Counted from the first letter of the stretch, positions 1 through 6,183 are shown. The stretch: DNA of 10,290 nt from JAJRRH01 sp047638815 (GCA_047638815.1 JBLIMR010000072.1:1-10290), one strand, 5' to 3'. The notes: generated by a model not told the origin, from the sequence alone. Numbers and translations are program-made.

Positions 1-294
1 ACAGCATCCAATCCTCTCTCTCTTTTGGGGCTATTAATTACACTATTATACGTTCTGAAAGGCGTTGTTTCTTATGGTCTTTGGTGGGAAAAAGATTGGG
101 GGCCACAACTGGCGGTTGTTGACGCAGTGATTGGAATTGTGGCTTGTCTATTAGTGATGTTTCTACTACCTCATTATGGTAATAACAATGGAGTTTCAAC
201 CTTCAGTTTTAGATTGGAGTTTATTGTCCTGTTTCCCTATATGATAAAAATGGGGAACATTAAAGATTTGTGGAAAAGATTGGGAACACACTAA
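1..294 (+). CDS. Small integral membrane protein, C-terminal part (5' end outside window)
   Basis: The reading frame is open from base 1, so this is the last 97 codons of a gene that begins left of the window; the TTG at base 25 is unlikely to be the true start. The visible protein has two strongly hydrophobic stretches (visible residues about 5-23 and 37-57) separated by a Trp-rich loop (GLWWEKDWGPQ). A third, weaker one lies near residues 72-82, and the tail is basic (MGNIKDLWKRLG). I recognise no family; an inner-membrane protein is as far as the sequence goes. The stop codon TAA (292-294) overlaps the stop of the opposing kinase gene by 4 nt, so the two genes converge with no room for a private terminator. 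Confidence 0.6.
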   Translation, partial: TASNPLSLLGLLITLLYVLKGVVSYGLWWEKDWGPQLAVVDAVIGIVACLLVMFLLPHYGNNNGVSTFSFRLEFIVLFPYMIKMGNIKDLWKRLGTH

Positions 295-863
295 TTGCTT
301 TTCATTGCAACCATAGCATCGATAATCGGCACCACCTTTTTCATTCTCTCTTCCTCATTTCCCTTTACCGTTATAAATGGCAAATCGTAGTGCATTAGTA
401 TTCCTCTGAAAAACTCATACATCTCCTCTCTTTCATCTGGAGCGTCACGCAGATCATCCGCAACCCAAGGTACATCAGTTCCTGTGAGAATATATAGGCT
501 ATAGTTATTTTCTAGTGCAGCTTTTTCAAGAATTGGATCAACCTCACCGTAATAGATTTCAGAATAAACCATGGTCACCAATAAATCCGTATCACAGAAG
601 AGTACTTTGTTTGCCTCAAATGCCAAATCATTTTCTGACTGTATTTGTCCATTGGCAATCGGCAATAAATCCTGAATTTGACATTCCCCCTCTCCCCGAT
701 CAAATTTTTCTTGAAGAAATTCTCGAGCATACTCAGGAACCCATTTCGTGTTGTAATGAGCTGCCAAGGCTTTTGCGAATGTGGTCTTGCCAGTTGATTC
801 TGGTCCATACAGGACAATTTTCACTAACCCACTATTTTTTTCTTGCTGTAAGATTGTTTCCAC
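291..863 (-). CDS. NadR-like nicotinamide riboside kinase (P-loop ATPase)
   Basis: This 190-aa P-loop kinase resembles the ribosylnicotinamide kinase domain of NadR, standing alone without the adenylyltransferase or DNA-binding parts. Walker A is GPESTGKTT (residues 20-28). It is followed by the family motif WVPEYAREFLQ (41-51) and a Walker-B-like FCDTD (about residues 89-93). The role inferred from family and context is ATP-dependent phosphorylation of nicotinamide riboside to NMN in the cytoplasm, trapping substrate imported by the adjacent PnuC. The start is uncertain. The GTG at 863 lies inside the pnuC 3' end (40-nt overlap) and gives an N-terminal leader before the P-loop. A second GTG at 824 shares one base with the pnuC stop (TAGTG), a classic coupled arrangement, and would give about 177 aa. 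I kept the longer form because, from memory, related proteins carry a similar leader. If the transporter carries thiamine, this would be the matching kinase. Confidence 0.8.
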   Translation of the reverse strand: METILQQEKNSGLVKIVLYGPESTGKTTFAKALAAHYNTKWVPEYAREFLQEKFDRGEGECQIQDLLPIANGQIQSENDLAFEANKVLFCDTDLLVTMVYSEIYYGEVDPILEKAALENNYSLYILTGTDVPWVADDLRDAPDEREEMYEFFRGILMHYDLPFITVKGNEEERMKKVVPIIDAMVAMKSN

Positions 864-1477
864 GCTTTTAATCCGTTAAGTGCCAATATCAAAAATATAA
901 TATACTGTAGTCCCGTAAACCCCAATCCTTTGTAAAAATATAGCGGGATTGAAATAATATTTGCAATTATCCAAAAGTGCCAACTTTCAATTTTCTTATT
1001 CGCCATGAGCCACATGGCCGTAAAAAATATTCCTGTGGTGAACGTATCTACATAATCTGTCCAACGATCGAACCTATCATTCATCAGATACACCACTATC
1101 ACAAAAGCAACTGTACTTGTAAAAATGAGAGTCGATATTATCCGATCTCGTTTGTTGGTCCATGAAGCTTCAGTTTCATTTTCTGATGACGATTCAATTC
1201 CAATTTTCTTCTTTGATTTTGACCATTGTATCCAACCATAAATACTCATGACGGTATAGTAACCATTCACGATCATATCCCCGAACAAAGTATATTTATA
1301 GAGTAAGTAGATGAATATTCCGGTGCTGATAATACCAGTTGGAAAAACCAATATGTTTTCTCTCACGGCATACAACACACTGGTAACACCCAGTATTACG
1401 GCAATGATTTCTAAAATGACATCTAAAGTTTCAGCCTGTTGATATGGCTCAATAAAAAATGAAATTATAGATTCCAT
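824..1477 (-). CDS. pnuC: PnuC-family nicotinamide riboside transporter
   Basis: This 217-aa protein is nearly all membrane-embedded and has the usual length of PnuC transporters, which move vitamin precursors by facilitated diffusion across the inner membrane. Family signatures visible include the REN-x3-FPTGI segment (residues 39-49), a WxxW pair (W82 and W85 in YGWIQW) in the substrate region, a charged cytoplasmic loop around residues 86-112, and the C-terminal block with WLMANKKIESW followed by IPLYFYKGL. It starts at ATG 1477, only 6 nt after the upstream TerB-like gene, and its end overlaps the kinase gene, so the three are co-transcribed. Pairing with a NadR-like kinase favours nicotinamide riboside as substrate. 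Some Bacteroidota PnuC homologues (PnuT) instead carry thiamine, usually under a TPP riboswitch, and I see no such riboswitch in the short leader upstream of this operon. Confidence 0.88.
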   Translation of the reverse strand: MESIISFFIEPYQQAETLDVILEIIAVILGVTSVLYAVRENILVFPTGIISTGIFIYLLYKYTLFGDMIVNGYYTVMSIYGWIQWSKSKKKIGIESSSENETEASWTNKRDRIISTLIFTSTVAFVIVVYLMNDRFDRWTDYVDTFTTGIFFTAMWLMANKKIESWHFWIIANIISIPLYFYKGLGFTGLQYIIFLILALNGLKAWKQSYSKKKIVG

Positions 1478-1483
1478 ATTTTA

Positions 1484-1894
1484 CTAATTTCTGCCAATAT
1501 TGTAAGCATTCATGAGTTCTGTTATGGGTACAGGGTTTGGAAAATGCTTTTCGAAAAGATCCATTACAACTCCTATAACTTCTTCCCTTAATCCCATTTT
1601 CATTCCCAATTCTGAACAATATTTTTTTTCTTCATCATTGACTTTCAAATCAACGCCCATGGCCATAACACAGGTTTGGAAAAATGGTATTCTATCAGAC
1701 TCCATCTTCGGAATTGATAATTCTGGCTTGAATTTTCCAGACTTAATTTGCAACAGTTCTACAGGTTCAATTTTGTATAAATCTGCCAATCTATTAATGA
1801 AATCATTTTCCTCTTCTGATGCCTCACCATCCGTTGAATTAAGTTCAACGAGCATGGCTATTAAACTTAGCTTTTCATTGTATTTTTTGTCCAC
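1484..1894 (-). CDS. TerB-like all-helical protein of unknown function
   Basis: This 136-aa soluble protein looks fully helical and fits the TerB-like (tellurite-resistance/DnaJ-associated) fold. An N-terminal helix with LIAMLVELNSTDGEASEEE (residues 11-29) carries the typical D-G-x4-E pattern (D22, G23). A second half with KVNDEEKKYCSELGMKMGL repeats the acidic-helix pattern. Proteins of this fold are often acidic and may bind metal, but no biochemical role is established for this subgroup and I would not infer tellurite resistance. The start is GTG at 1894: no in-frame ATG lies nearby, and the ATG at 1901 is out of frame. It is the first gene of the operon with pnuC and the NadR-like kinase. 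A perfect TAnnTTTG promoter element lies 23 nt upstream. Confidence 0.65.
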   Translation of the reverse strand: MDKKYNEKLSLIAMLVELNSTDGEASEEENDFINRLADLYKIEPVELLQIKSGKFKPELSIPKMESDRIPFFQTCVMAMGVDLKVNDEEKKYCSELGMKMGLREEVIGVVMDLFEKHFPNPVPITELMNAYNIGRN

Positions 1895-1916
1895 AAAGCA
1901 TAGGTGTTGTTTGACA

Positions 1917-1924
1917 CAAATATA
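1917..1924 (-). promoter_or_regulatory. Candidate Bacteroidota -7 promoter element for the TerB-like/pnuC/kinase operon
   Basis: The minus strand reads TATATTTG, an exact match to the Bacteroidota housekeeping -7 consensus TAnnTTTG. It sits 23 nt before the GTG start, implying a short leader of about 15 nt. No good TTG element is seen about 19 nt further upstream, so the call rests on the -7 box and its position. Confidence 0.5.
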
Positions 1925-1983
1925 AAGATGATGAAGTACTAACCCTATAGATTAGAAACTATTATGAAAAAGAACTTGTTGAC

Positions 1984-2955
1984 CTAACAAGAACCACCAC
2001 CATCATAAAAGAACGTAGACTCCGAAATGTAGATATCCTTCCTTCCCAGAGCCGTCATAGCATTCGCTGTTTTATCACAAATGGATAATGGCTGGTTTTG
2101 CATTAGTGTATGTCCTTTTTTATCATCGAAATATTCCTCAGAACCGAAGTATATTGCTGCCCTACCAGTGAATACACATGGTCCATCTGCTTGCACAGGA
2201 TCTTTGATTGCACATACTTCCAAACTTTCCAAAAAGATGTTTTTGTCCGTATCAAAATGCTCCGTATCCAACATTCTGTACGGTCTTCTAGCTCTGATTT
2301 CTACAGTTCCAAAACCAGCATCCGTAATCATGTCGATATACTCTTTTAGAGAAAGTGCTCCACTCAAGCATAAGGCTCTCAAGGTTTCATCATTGATTAA
2401 GCTTTCCGGCATGCGATCTTCCGTAACTGGATCAGACAATACCAATCTTCCATGTGGCTTTAAAACTCTGTACATTTCAGCCAAAGCTTTTTTAAGATCT
2501 TCTTTTGTGAAAATATTAAACAGACAGTTTTGAGCTGCTACATCGATCGAAGAATCTTCTATTGGTAAATCCAGAGCATTACCCTTCCTTACTTCAATAA
2601 ATTCTTTCTTAAACCAGTCGTTTTCCTTTTCGGCTATCACTAAATTATCTTCACAAGCTTTCAACATTTCATCGACAACATCCAAGCCAATTACACCACC
2701 TTTTTTTCTTGAGAAATATGAAAATTGTAATAACTCCATTCCTCCTCCTACTCCTACATATAAAATGTTCGGTTCGTTAACAAGGTCACGCGGATTCACA
2801 GTGCTTCCGCAGCCATAGTTCATGTCTAACATGATTTGCGGCATATTAAGCTCTGGTAGTACCCAAACTGGTGTAGTTGTGCAACACAATCCCACATCAG
2901 GAGTTAATGCTGCTTCTTTGTATACGTCTTTTGTTGTCTCTAAATAAGTACTCAT
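1984..2955 (-). CDS. arsM: Arsenosugar-pathway arsenite S-adenosylmethionine methyltransferase ArsM
   Basis: This 323-aa class I SAM methyltransferase would methylate As(III) in the cytoplasm and feed ArsS. The SAM-binding motif is YVGVGGG (residues 66-72), with the acidic motif II at GLDVVDEML (90-98). Cysteines match the arsenite-binding set of ArsM enzymes: C49 in YGCGS, C144 in QNCLFN and C196 in LCLSGAL. There is also a CC pair (C24, C25) near the N-terminus. A distinctive extension follows the methyltransferase core and ends in DGGGSC, with Cys as the last residue (323). The ATG at 2955 is 17 nt after the arsS stop, behind an A-rich leader. It is the last gene of a three-gene cassette. 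The combination with ArsS identifies it as the arsenosugar-type ArsM rather than a stand-alone detoxification enzyme. Confidence 0.9.
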   Translation of the reverse strand: MSTYLETTKDVYKEAALTPDVGLCCTTTPVWVLPELNMPQIMLDMNYGCGSTVNPRDLVNEPNILYVGVGGGMELLQFSYFSRKKGGVIGLDVVDEMLKACEDNLVIAEKENDWFKKEFIEVRKGNALDLPIEDSSIDVAAQNCLFNIFTKEDLKKALAEMYRVLKPHGRLVLSDPVTEDRMPESLINDETLRALCLSGALSLKEYIDMITDAGFGTVEIRARRPYRMLDTEHFDTDKNIFLESLEVCAIKDPVQADGPCVFTGRAAIYFGSEEYFDDKKGHTLMQNQPLSICDKTANAMTALGRKDIYISESTFFYDGGGSC

Positions 2956-2972
2956 AATCTTTTATTTAATTT

Positions 2973-4034
2973 TTAAGCAACCGTCCCTCCGCAGCTTGAT
3001 CCAGCTCCTGCGGTACATCCAAAGCAATGTTGATTGACTATTATGTTTCTTATATCCAATTCTTCTTGATCGTAATCTCTCAGGTGCTGTGCTTTCCCTT
3101 GTACTTTAAGTTCCAACATCTGATTGAAATCACAATCGTATAAATATCCATCCCAACTTACTGAAATCGTATTTCTACACATTACTCCAGCCGCAGCAAC
3201 AGGATTATAGGCATTCGCCAATTCCACCAAGTAATCATCATATTGACCTTTGACAACGAGATGTTCTAAGAATCGAGAAACTGGTAAATTGGTTATCGCA
3301 AACAGTTCATTAAATTCTATATCCCAACCTTCTTTTAATTTGTTTTTAAAGACCTTTTCTAATTCCGATTGATCATCAGGTAGAAAAGCTCCAGAAGGAT
3401 TATGAACTAGATTCAAAATAAGACCGGAATCTTTCTTTCCATATCCTACAGCATTCAACATTTTCAGTCCGTTAATTGATTGCTCAAATACGCCTTCTCC
3501 TCTCTGAGCATCTGTTCTTCGTGCTGCAAAATAAGGCAATGATGAAGTGACCTCCACTTTGTGTTTTTTGAAAAACTCTGGAAGATCATTGTACTTTTTG
3601 TTGGCCGTAAGTATCGTTAAATTACTTCGAACAATAATGTGTTTTCCCAGTTTTGAAATCTCTTCAACGAACCAGCGAAAATCAGGATTCATTTCTGGAG
3701 CACCTCCCGTCAAGTCGACTGTTTTGATGGAAGATGTTTTTAGAACATCGAGACATTCCTGCATCGTATCGGTAGTCATGATTTCCTTTCTATCGGGTCC
3801 AGCATCCACGTGACAGTGCTTGCACACTTGATTACACATATATCCAACATTAATCTGAAAAACATCCGTCACAACAGGCTTCAATGGGAACAGTCCAGTA
3901 TCCTTCAGGCGTTCATGAAAAGGGACAACACCACTTTCAGAAGTATCGCCTAATATTTCCAATTGCACCTTAGCCTGAGATAGCTGATGTGCTCTGTATT
4001 TTAATGATTTTGTTTTTTTAGTTGCTACCGCCAT
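2973..4034 (-). CDS. arsS: Arsenosugar biosynthesis radical SAM enzyme ArsS
   Basis: This 353-aa radical SAM protein has the canonical [4Fe-4S] motif C67-x3-C71-x2-C74 in GYMCNQVCKHCHVDAGPDR, followed by the SAM-binding glycine segment DLTGGAPEMNP. The C-terminal third is the ArsS/DUF3641-type domain, with C286, C301 (WDGYLYDCDFNQ) and a Cys cluster C337-x2-C340 and C348 (CFGCTAGAGSSCGG), likely ligands of an auxiliary iron-sulfur cluster. ArsS of cyanobacteria is known to join the 5'-deoxyadenosyl moiety of SAM to a methylated arsenical, giving the dimethylarsinoyl-deoxyadenosine precursor of arsenosugars; I infer the same reaction here. The ATG at 4034 follows the upstream stop by a single base (TAATATG), so translation is probably coupled. 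Its arsenical substrate would come from the downstream arsM product. Confidence 0.93.
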   Translation of the reverse strand: MAVATKKTKSLKYRAHQLSQAKVQLEILGDTSESGVVPFHERLKDTGLFPLKPVVTDVFQINVGYMCNQVCKHCHVDAGPDRKEIMTTDTMQECLDVLKTSSIKTVDLTGGAPEMNPDFRWFVEEISKLGKHIIVRSNLTILTANKKYNDLPEFFKKHKVEVTSSLPYFAARRTDAQRGEGVFEQSINGLKMLNAVGYGKKDSGLILNLVHNPSGAFLPDDQSELEKVFKNKLKEGWDIEFNELFAITNLPVSRFLEHLVVKGQYDDYLVELANAYNPVAAAGVMCRNTISVSWDGYLYDCDFNQMLELKVQGKAQHLRDYDQEELDIRNIIVNQHCFGCTAGAGSSCGGTVA

Positions 4035-4035
4035 A

Positions 4036-4371
4036 TTACATACTAAGTTCCTCCGCTTTGTTCATCATCTGCACTCCGTGAACCAAAGTCGCACCACTTT
4101 TAATAGCCGCAGCTACATGAACAGCCTCCATCATTTGTTCCTCGTCAGCCCCTTTCGATAGACTGTCTTTTGTATAGGAGTCAATACAATATGGACAAGC
4201 TACAGCATGAGAGACTGCCAAAGCGATCAATGCCTTTTCTCTCGCTGACAAAGCGCCAGGTTTGAATACCTCTGCGTAATAATCAAAGAACTTTTCACCC
4301 AACTTAGGCTGCCATTCGGAGATATTACCAAATTTCTTCAAATCCTCTTCTTTGTAATACGATTTCGACAT
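4036..4371 (-). CDS. Arsenosugar-associated AhpD/carboxymuconolactone-decarboxylase-family protein
   Basis: This 111-aa all-helical protein of the AhpD/CMD superfamily has a redox CxxC (C59-P-Y-C62) preceded by LSAREKALIALAVSHAVA (41-58) and followed by a helix ending in HVAAAIKSGATLVHG. It matches the peroxidase-like proteins that travel with arsM and arsS. In AhpD proper, the CxxC is followed by x3-His; here that position is Tyr66, and the only nearby His (H55) lies before the CxxC, so normal AhpD proton-relay chemistry may not apply. It could reduce a thiol or arsenic intermediate, or keep trivalent arsenic reduced for methylation, but this is inference. It is the first gene of the cassette, starting at ATG 4371. 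The stop-to-start gap to arsS is one base, so the two are made together. Confidence 0.85.
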   Translation of the reverse strand: MSKSYYKEEDLKKFGNISEWQPKLGEKFFDYYAEVFKPGALSAREKALIALAVSHAVACPYCIDSYTKDSLSKGADEEQMMEAVHVAAAIKSGATLVHGVQMMNKAEELSM

Positions 4372-4400
4372 GGATAATTTGTTTAGATTCCTTTATAACA

Positions 4401-4408
4401 CAAAAGTA
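4401..4408 (-). promoter_or_regulatory. Candidate -7 promoter element for the arsenosugar cassette
   Basis: The minus strand reads TACTTTTG, a full match to TAnnTTTG, 30 nt before the ATG of the AhpD-like gene. It lies in the 172-nt gap between aat and the cassette, which supports separate transcription of the three arsenosugar genes. A convincing -33 TTG is not visible. Confidence 0.5.
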
Positions 4409-4457
4409 GGGATCTTATTTCATATAGTTCTGTCTTACACACGACTTAGACATTCAT

Positions 4458-4501
4458 TTGATTGCCATCAACAAAACTAGATATCACATTGATATTATGT
4501 G
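4458..4501. promoter_or_regulatory. Cluster of short dyads upstream of the arsenosugar promoter
   Basis: Three small inverted repeats lie here: TTGAT-N4-ATCAA (4458-4471), ATATC-N5-GATAT (4481-4495) and CACAT-N7-ATGTG (4485-4501), the last two overlapping. They are 50-100 nt upstream of the TAnnTTTG box, where an activator or a distant operator could bind. They do not match a regulator site I know, and arms of five bases in AT-rich DNA can arise by chance. Confidence 0.25.
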
Positions 4502-4543
4502 GATTACGAGGATACTCTACAACTTTCTTATTGGTCGAAAAGA

Positions 4544-5191
4544 CTAAATGTTTTTATCTAATAAATTCAGATACTGATCTCTAGGAATCATTCTGGCACC
4601 AAAAGATTGAAGATGTTCTGTGAAAACCTGACAATCGATAACTTGACATTTTTCTTCTTGAAGTTTCTTCATAAGCGCGACAAAAGCGACCTTAGATGCA
4701 TTGCTCATGATTGAGAACATTGATTCTCCGAAGTACACATGGCCTAGTCTTAGACCGTACAATCCACCAACGAGTTCCTTTCCTTGCCAAGCTTCTACCG
4801 AAATAGCGACCCCCTTTTTATGTAGGTTTGAATAAGCCGTTTTCATTTCTTCAGTAATCCATGTACCTTGTTGGTCCTTACGTTTAACATTTGCACAGTA
4901 CTCAATCACCTCATCAAAAGCTTCATTAAAAGTAATTCTGAAGTTCTTCTTTCGTATTTCCTTTTTCAAGGTTTTTGCTACTTTGAGCTCTCTCGGGAAC
5001 AATACAAACCTAGGATTAGGAGACCACCACAGAATCTGCTCTCCTTCACTAAACCAAGGAAAAACACCACTTTTATAGGCCTTCACTAATCTATCTTCAG
5101 ATAAATCTCCACCTACCGCCAACAATCCATCTTCATTGGCCTGATTGGGATCTGGAAATACTAATTGATCTACAAGTTGATATATTGGCAT
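4544..5191 (-). CDS. aat: Leucyl/phenylalanyl-tRNA--protein transferase
   Basis: This 215-aa protein matches Aat across its length. It shows LLAVGGDLSEDRLVKAYKSG (23-42) with FPWF (44-47), the WWSPNPRFVLFP block (55-66), TWITEEM, and the catalytic-core segment GGLYGLRLGHVYFGESMFS followed by SNASKVAF. The enzyme moves Leu or Phe from its tRNA onto proteins with N-terminal Arg or Lys, marking them for ClpS/ClpAP-type degradation (bacterial N-end rule); it acts in the cytoplasm. The ATG at 5191 places the N-terminal MPIYQL motif as expected. It stands alone, 172 nt from the arsenosugar cassette and 378 nt from the gene upstream; no clp gene is in the window. I see no strong terminator after its stop, so some read-through into the arsenosugar genes is possible. 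Confidence 0.95.
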   Translation of the reverse strand: MPIYQLVDQLVFPDPNQANEDGLLAVGGDLSEDRLVKAYKSGVFPWFSEGEQILWWSPNPRFVLFPRELKVAKTLKKEIRKKNFRITFNEAFDEVIEYCANVKRKDQQGTWITEEMKTAYSNLHKKGVAISVEAWQGKELVGGLYGLRLGHVYFGESMFSIMSNASKVAFVALMKKLQEEKCQVIDCQVFTEHLQSFGARMIPRDQYLNLLDKNI

Positions 5192-5328
5192 GGGGTTAGT
5201 TACGAATTTTTAACAGTGGCGAAGTTAGGGTTTATTTACGGGCCATGTTTGTTGGCATTGCTTGTGTTGGCAATATAAAAACGCACCCAGCCTCCCATAG
5301 AAAGGCAGGAGTTTTGGTGACTGATATG

Positions 5329-5362
5329 ATGGGTTATACTTCTCCAATACTCAGCAACCCAT
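5329..5362. repeat. 7-bp inverted repeat (ATGGGTT/AACCCAT)
   Basis: The arms ATGGGTT (5329-5335) and AACCCAT (5356-5362) are perfect complements separated by 20 nt. It lies in the spacer upstream of aat and has no U-tract, so it is not an obvious intrinsic terminator. Confidence 0.4.
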
Positions 5363-5384
5363 AACGTGGCGAAGCATATTTTCT

Positions 5385-5503
5385 CCCCTCTTTAAAGGGG
5401 TTGGGTGTGTTTTTAATATTATTCATTAAAACAGCCTATGGTTGTTGTATTACCTTTTGATTTTTAATTTAAATTGGGTGGCCTTTGTTTCTCGACACAC
5501 CCA
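5385..5503. repeat. Pair of inverted intergenic repeat copies
   Basis: The left copy contains the palindrome-like core CCCCTCTTTAAAGGGG (5385-5400) followed by TGGGTGTGT (5402-5410). A degenerate copy in opposite orientation begins with ACACACCCA (5495-5503), an exact 9-bp reverse complement, and continues with CCCTTCTTGAGAGAGG to about 5525. The two copies could fold together as one long stem-loop around the 84 nt between the 9-bp arms. The pattern resembles short palindromic intergenic repeats; a role as a bidirectional transcription stop for the gene at 5570-6148 is possible. Confidence 0.45.
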
Positions 5504-5569
5504 TTGGTCCCTTCTTGAGAGAGGAATTAACCGTCCGATCATTGAAAATTAAAAGCGAACAATAATTGA

Positions 5570-6148
5570 TTAAAATACCCCCAATCTCTTTTGAACATAT
5601 GACTCCACCTTCAAAATCAATTGAGCAGGCTCCATGGTTCTCCACTCCATAATATCCAAGTCGCCTCCCATCACAAAATAGGAATCAATATCCATGGATT
5701 CGAACTCTTGTATGACGTGCTCTCTAAAATCCAACAAAGCAATCCAGCCATCTTCACCACAAACCTCATCGAACCACTCCTCGTAATAACTGTCATCCGA
5801 ATGGTGAAAATTAAGCACGTTCTCTCCTATCAATATGTACTTGGTAATTCCTTCCTGGAACAACAACTCTATTATCTCTCTTTTCAGGATCATGATGTCA
5901 TTGTTAATGGCATCATTCCATTCTCCAATGAACTCTATTATGGCAGTCTTGGAATCATAATCGGCAAATAATATCTTTAAAAATAAAGTTGGAGAACCTA
6001 TGTCATCCCATTGCGGATGAATGACGTAATTGTATATAGCATGGGTATAACTTATCTCCGAATATTCTCTTTCAAAAAAAGGGGACCGGTCATCTTCACT
6101 AGCTACATAATGATGTCGCCAATTGTAATATGGTTCTATTCCGTGCAT
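5570..6148 (-). CDS. Conserved-looking acidic protein of unknown function
   Basis: I cannot assign this 192-aa protein to a characterised family. It is acidic and rich in aromatic residues, has no signal peptide or membrane segment, and seems to alternate strands and helices. Distinct blocks are MHGIEPYYNWRHHYVASEDD (1-20), with clustered Tyr/Trp/His, a central KYILIGENVLNFHHSDDSYY, and a near C-terminal SYFVMGGDLDIMEW. The opening motif looks to me like one kept in Bacteroidota-only hypothetical proteins, but that is recollection. The ATG at 6148 is 35 nt downstream of the cmk stop, in the same direction, so it is probably co-transcribed with cmk. The regular coding frame and clean start support a real gene. 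Confidence 0.7.
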   Translation of the reverse strand: MHGIEPYYNWRHHYVASEDDRSPFFEREYSEISYTHAIYNYVIHPQWDDIGSPTLFLKILFADYDSKTAIIEFIGEWNDAINNDIMILKREIIELLFQEGITKYILIGENVLNFHHSDDSYYEEWFDEVCGEDGWIALLDFREHVIQEFESMDIDSYFVMGGDLDIMEWRTMEPAQLILKVESYVQKRLGVF

Positions 6149-6183
6149 AATTTTCGCGAAAATACAGTAATATTTACGGAATT

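Larger units (their letters stand above)
5192..5569. other. 378-base non-coding spacer with several inverted repeats
   Basis: No convincing gene is present on either strand. The stretch holds a 7-bp dyad, a GC-rich hairpin core and a long-range 9-bp inverted repeat (listed separately). It also has a direct repeat, GTGGCGAAG, at 5216-5224 and 5366-5374, 150 nt apart, and a small dyad ATTGC-N8-GCAAT at about 5257-5274. It must include the aat leader and the 3' end of the 5570-6148 transcript. The mixture looks like decayed intergenic repeat elements, of the kind with CCCCTCT/GGGG palindromes that I associate with Bacteroidota genomes. Confidence 0.45.

Noticed and set aside
1512..1925. Plus-strand open frame of 137 codons opposite the TerB-like gene
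   Set aside because: The minus-strand frame has coherent helical-family motifs and a promoter; the plus-strand product is Ser/Ile-rich antisense translation without domain features.
1895..1983. TPP riboswitch upstream of the pnuC operon
   Set aside because: Looked for because some PnuC homologues are thiamine transporters, but the 89-nt gap is too short and lacks the conserved CUGAGA-type core.
2081..2533. Plus-strand open frame of 150 codons inside arsM
   Set aside because: It is the antisense shadow of a clearly recognised methyltransferase; the translated protein has no recognisable motif and no promoter or start context.
4520..4540. Possible terminator hairpin after aat (TTGGTC/GACTAA arms)
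   Set aside because: On the transcribed minus strand the arms have an A-C mismatch, leaving a three-pair stem next to the loop, and no U-tract follows; too weak to call.
5192..5569. Integron attC site or CRISPR repeats in the aat spacer
   Set aside because: No regularly spaced repeats and no paired core-site structure with the conserved GTT triplets were found; only scattered inverted repeats.
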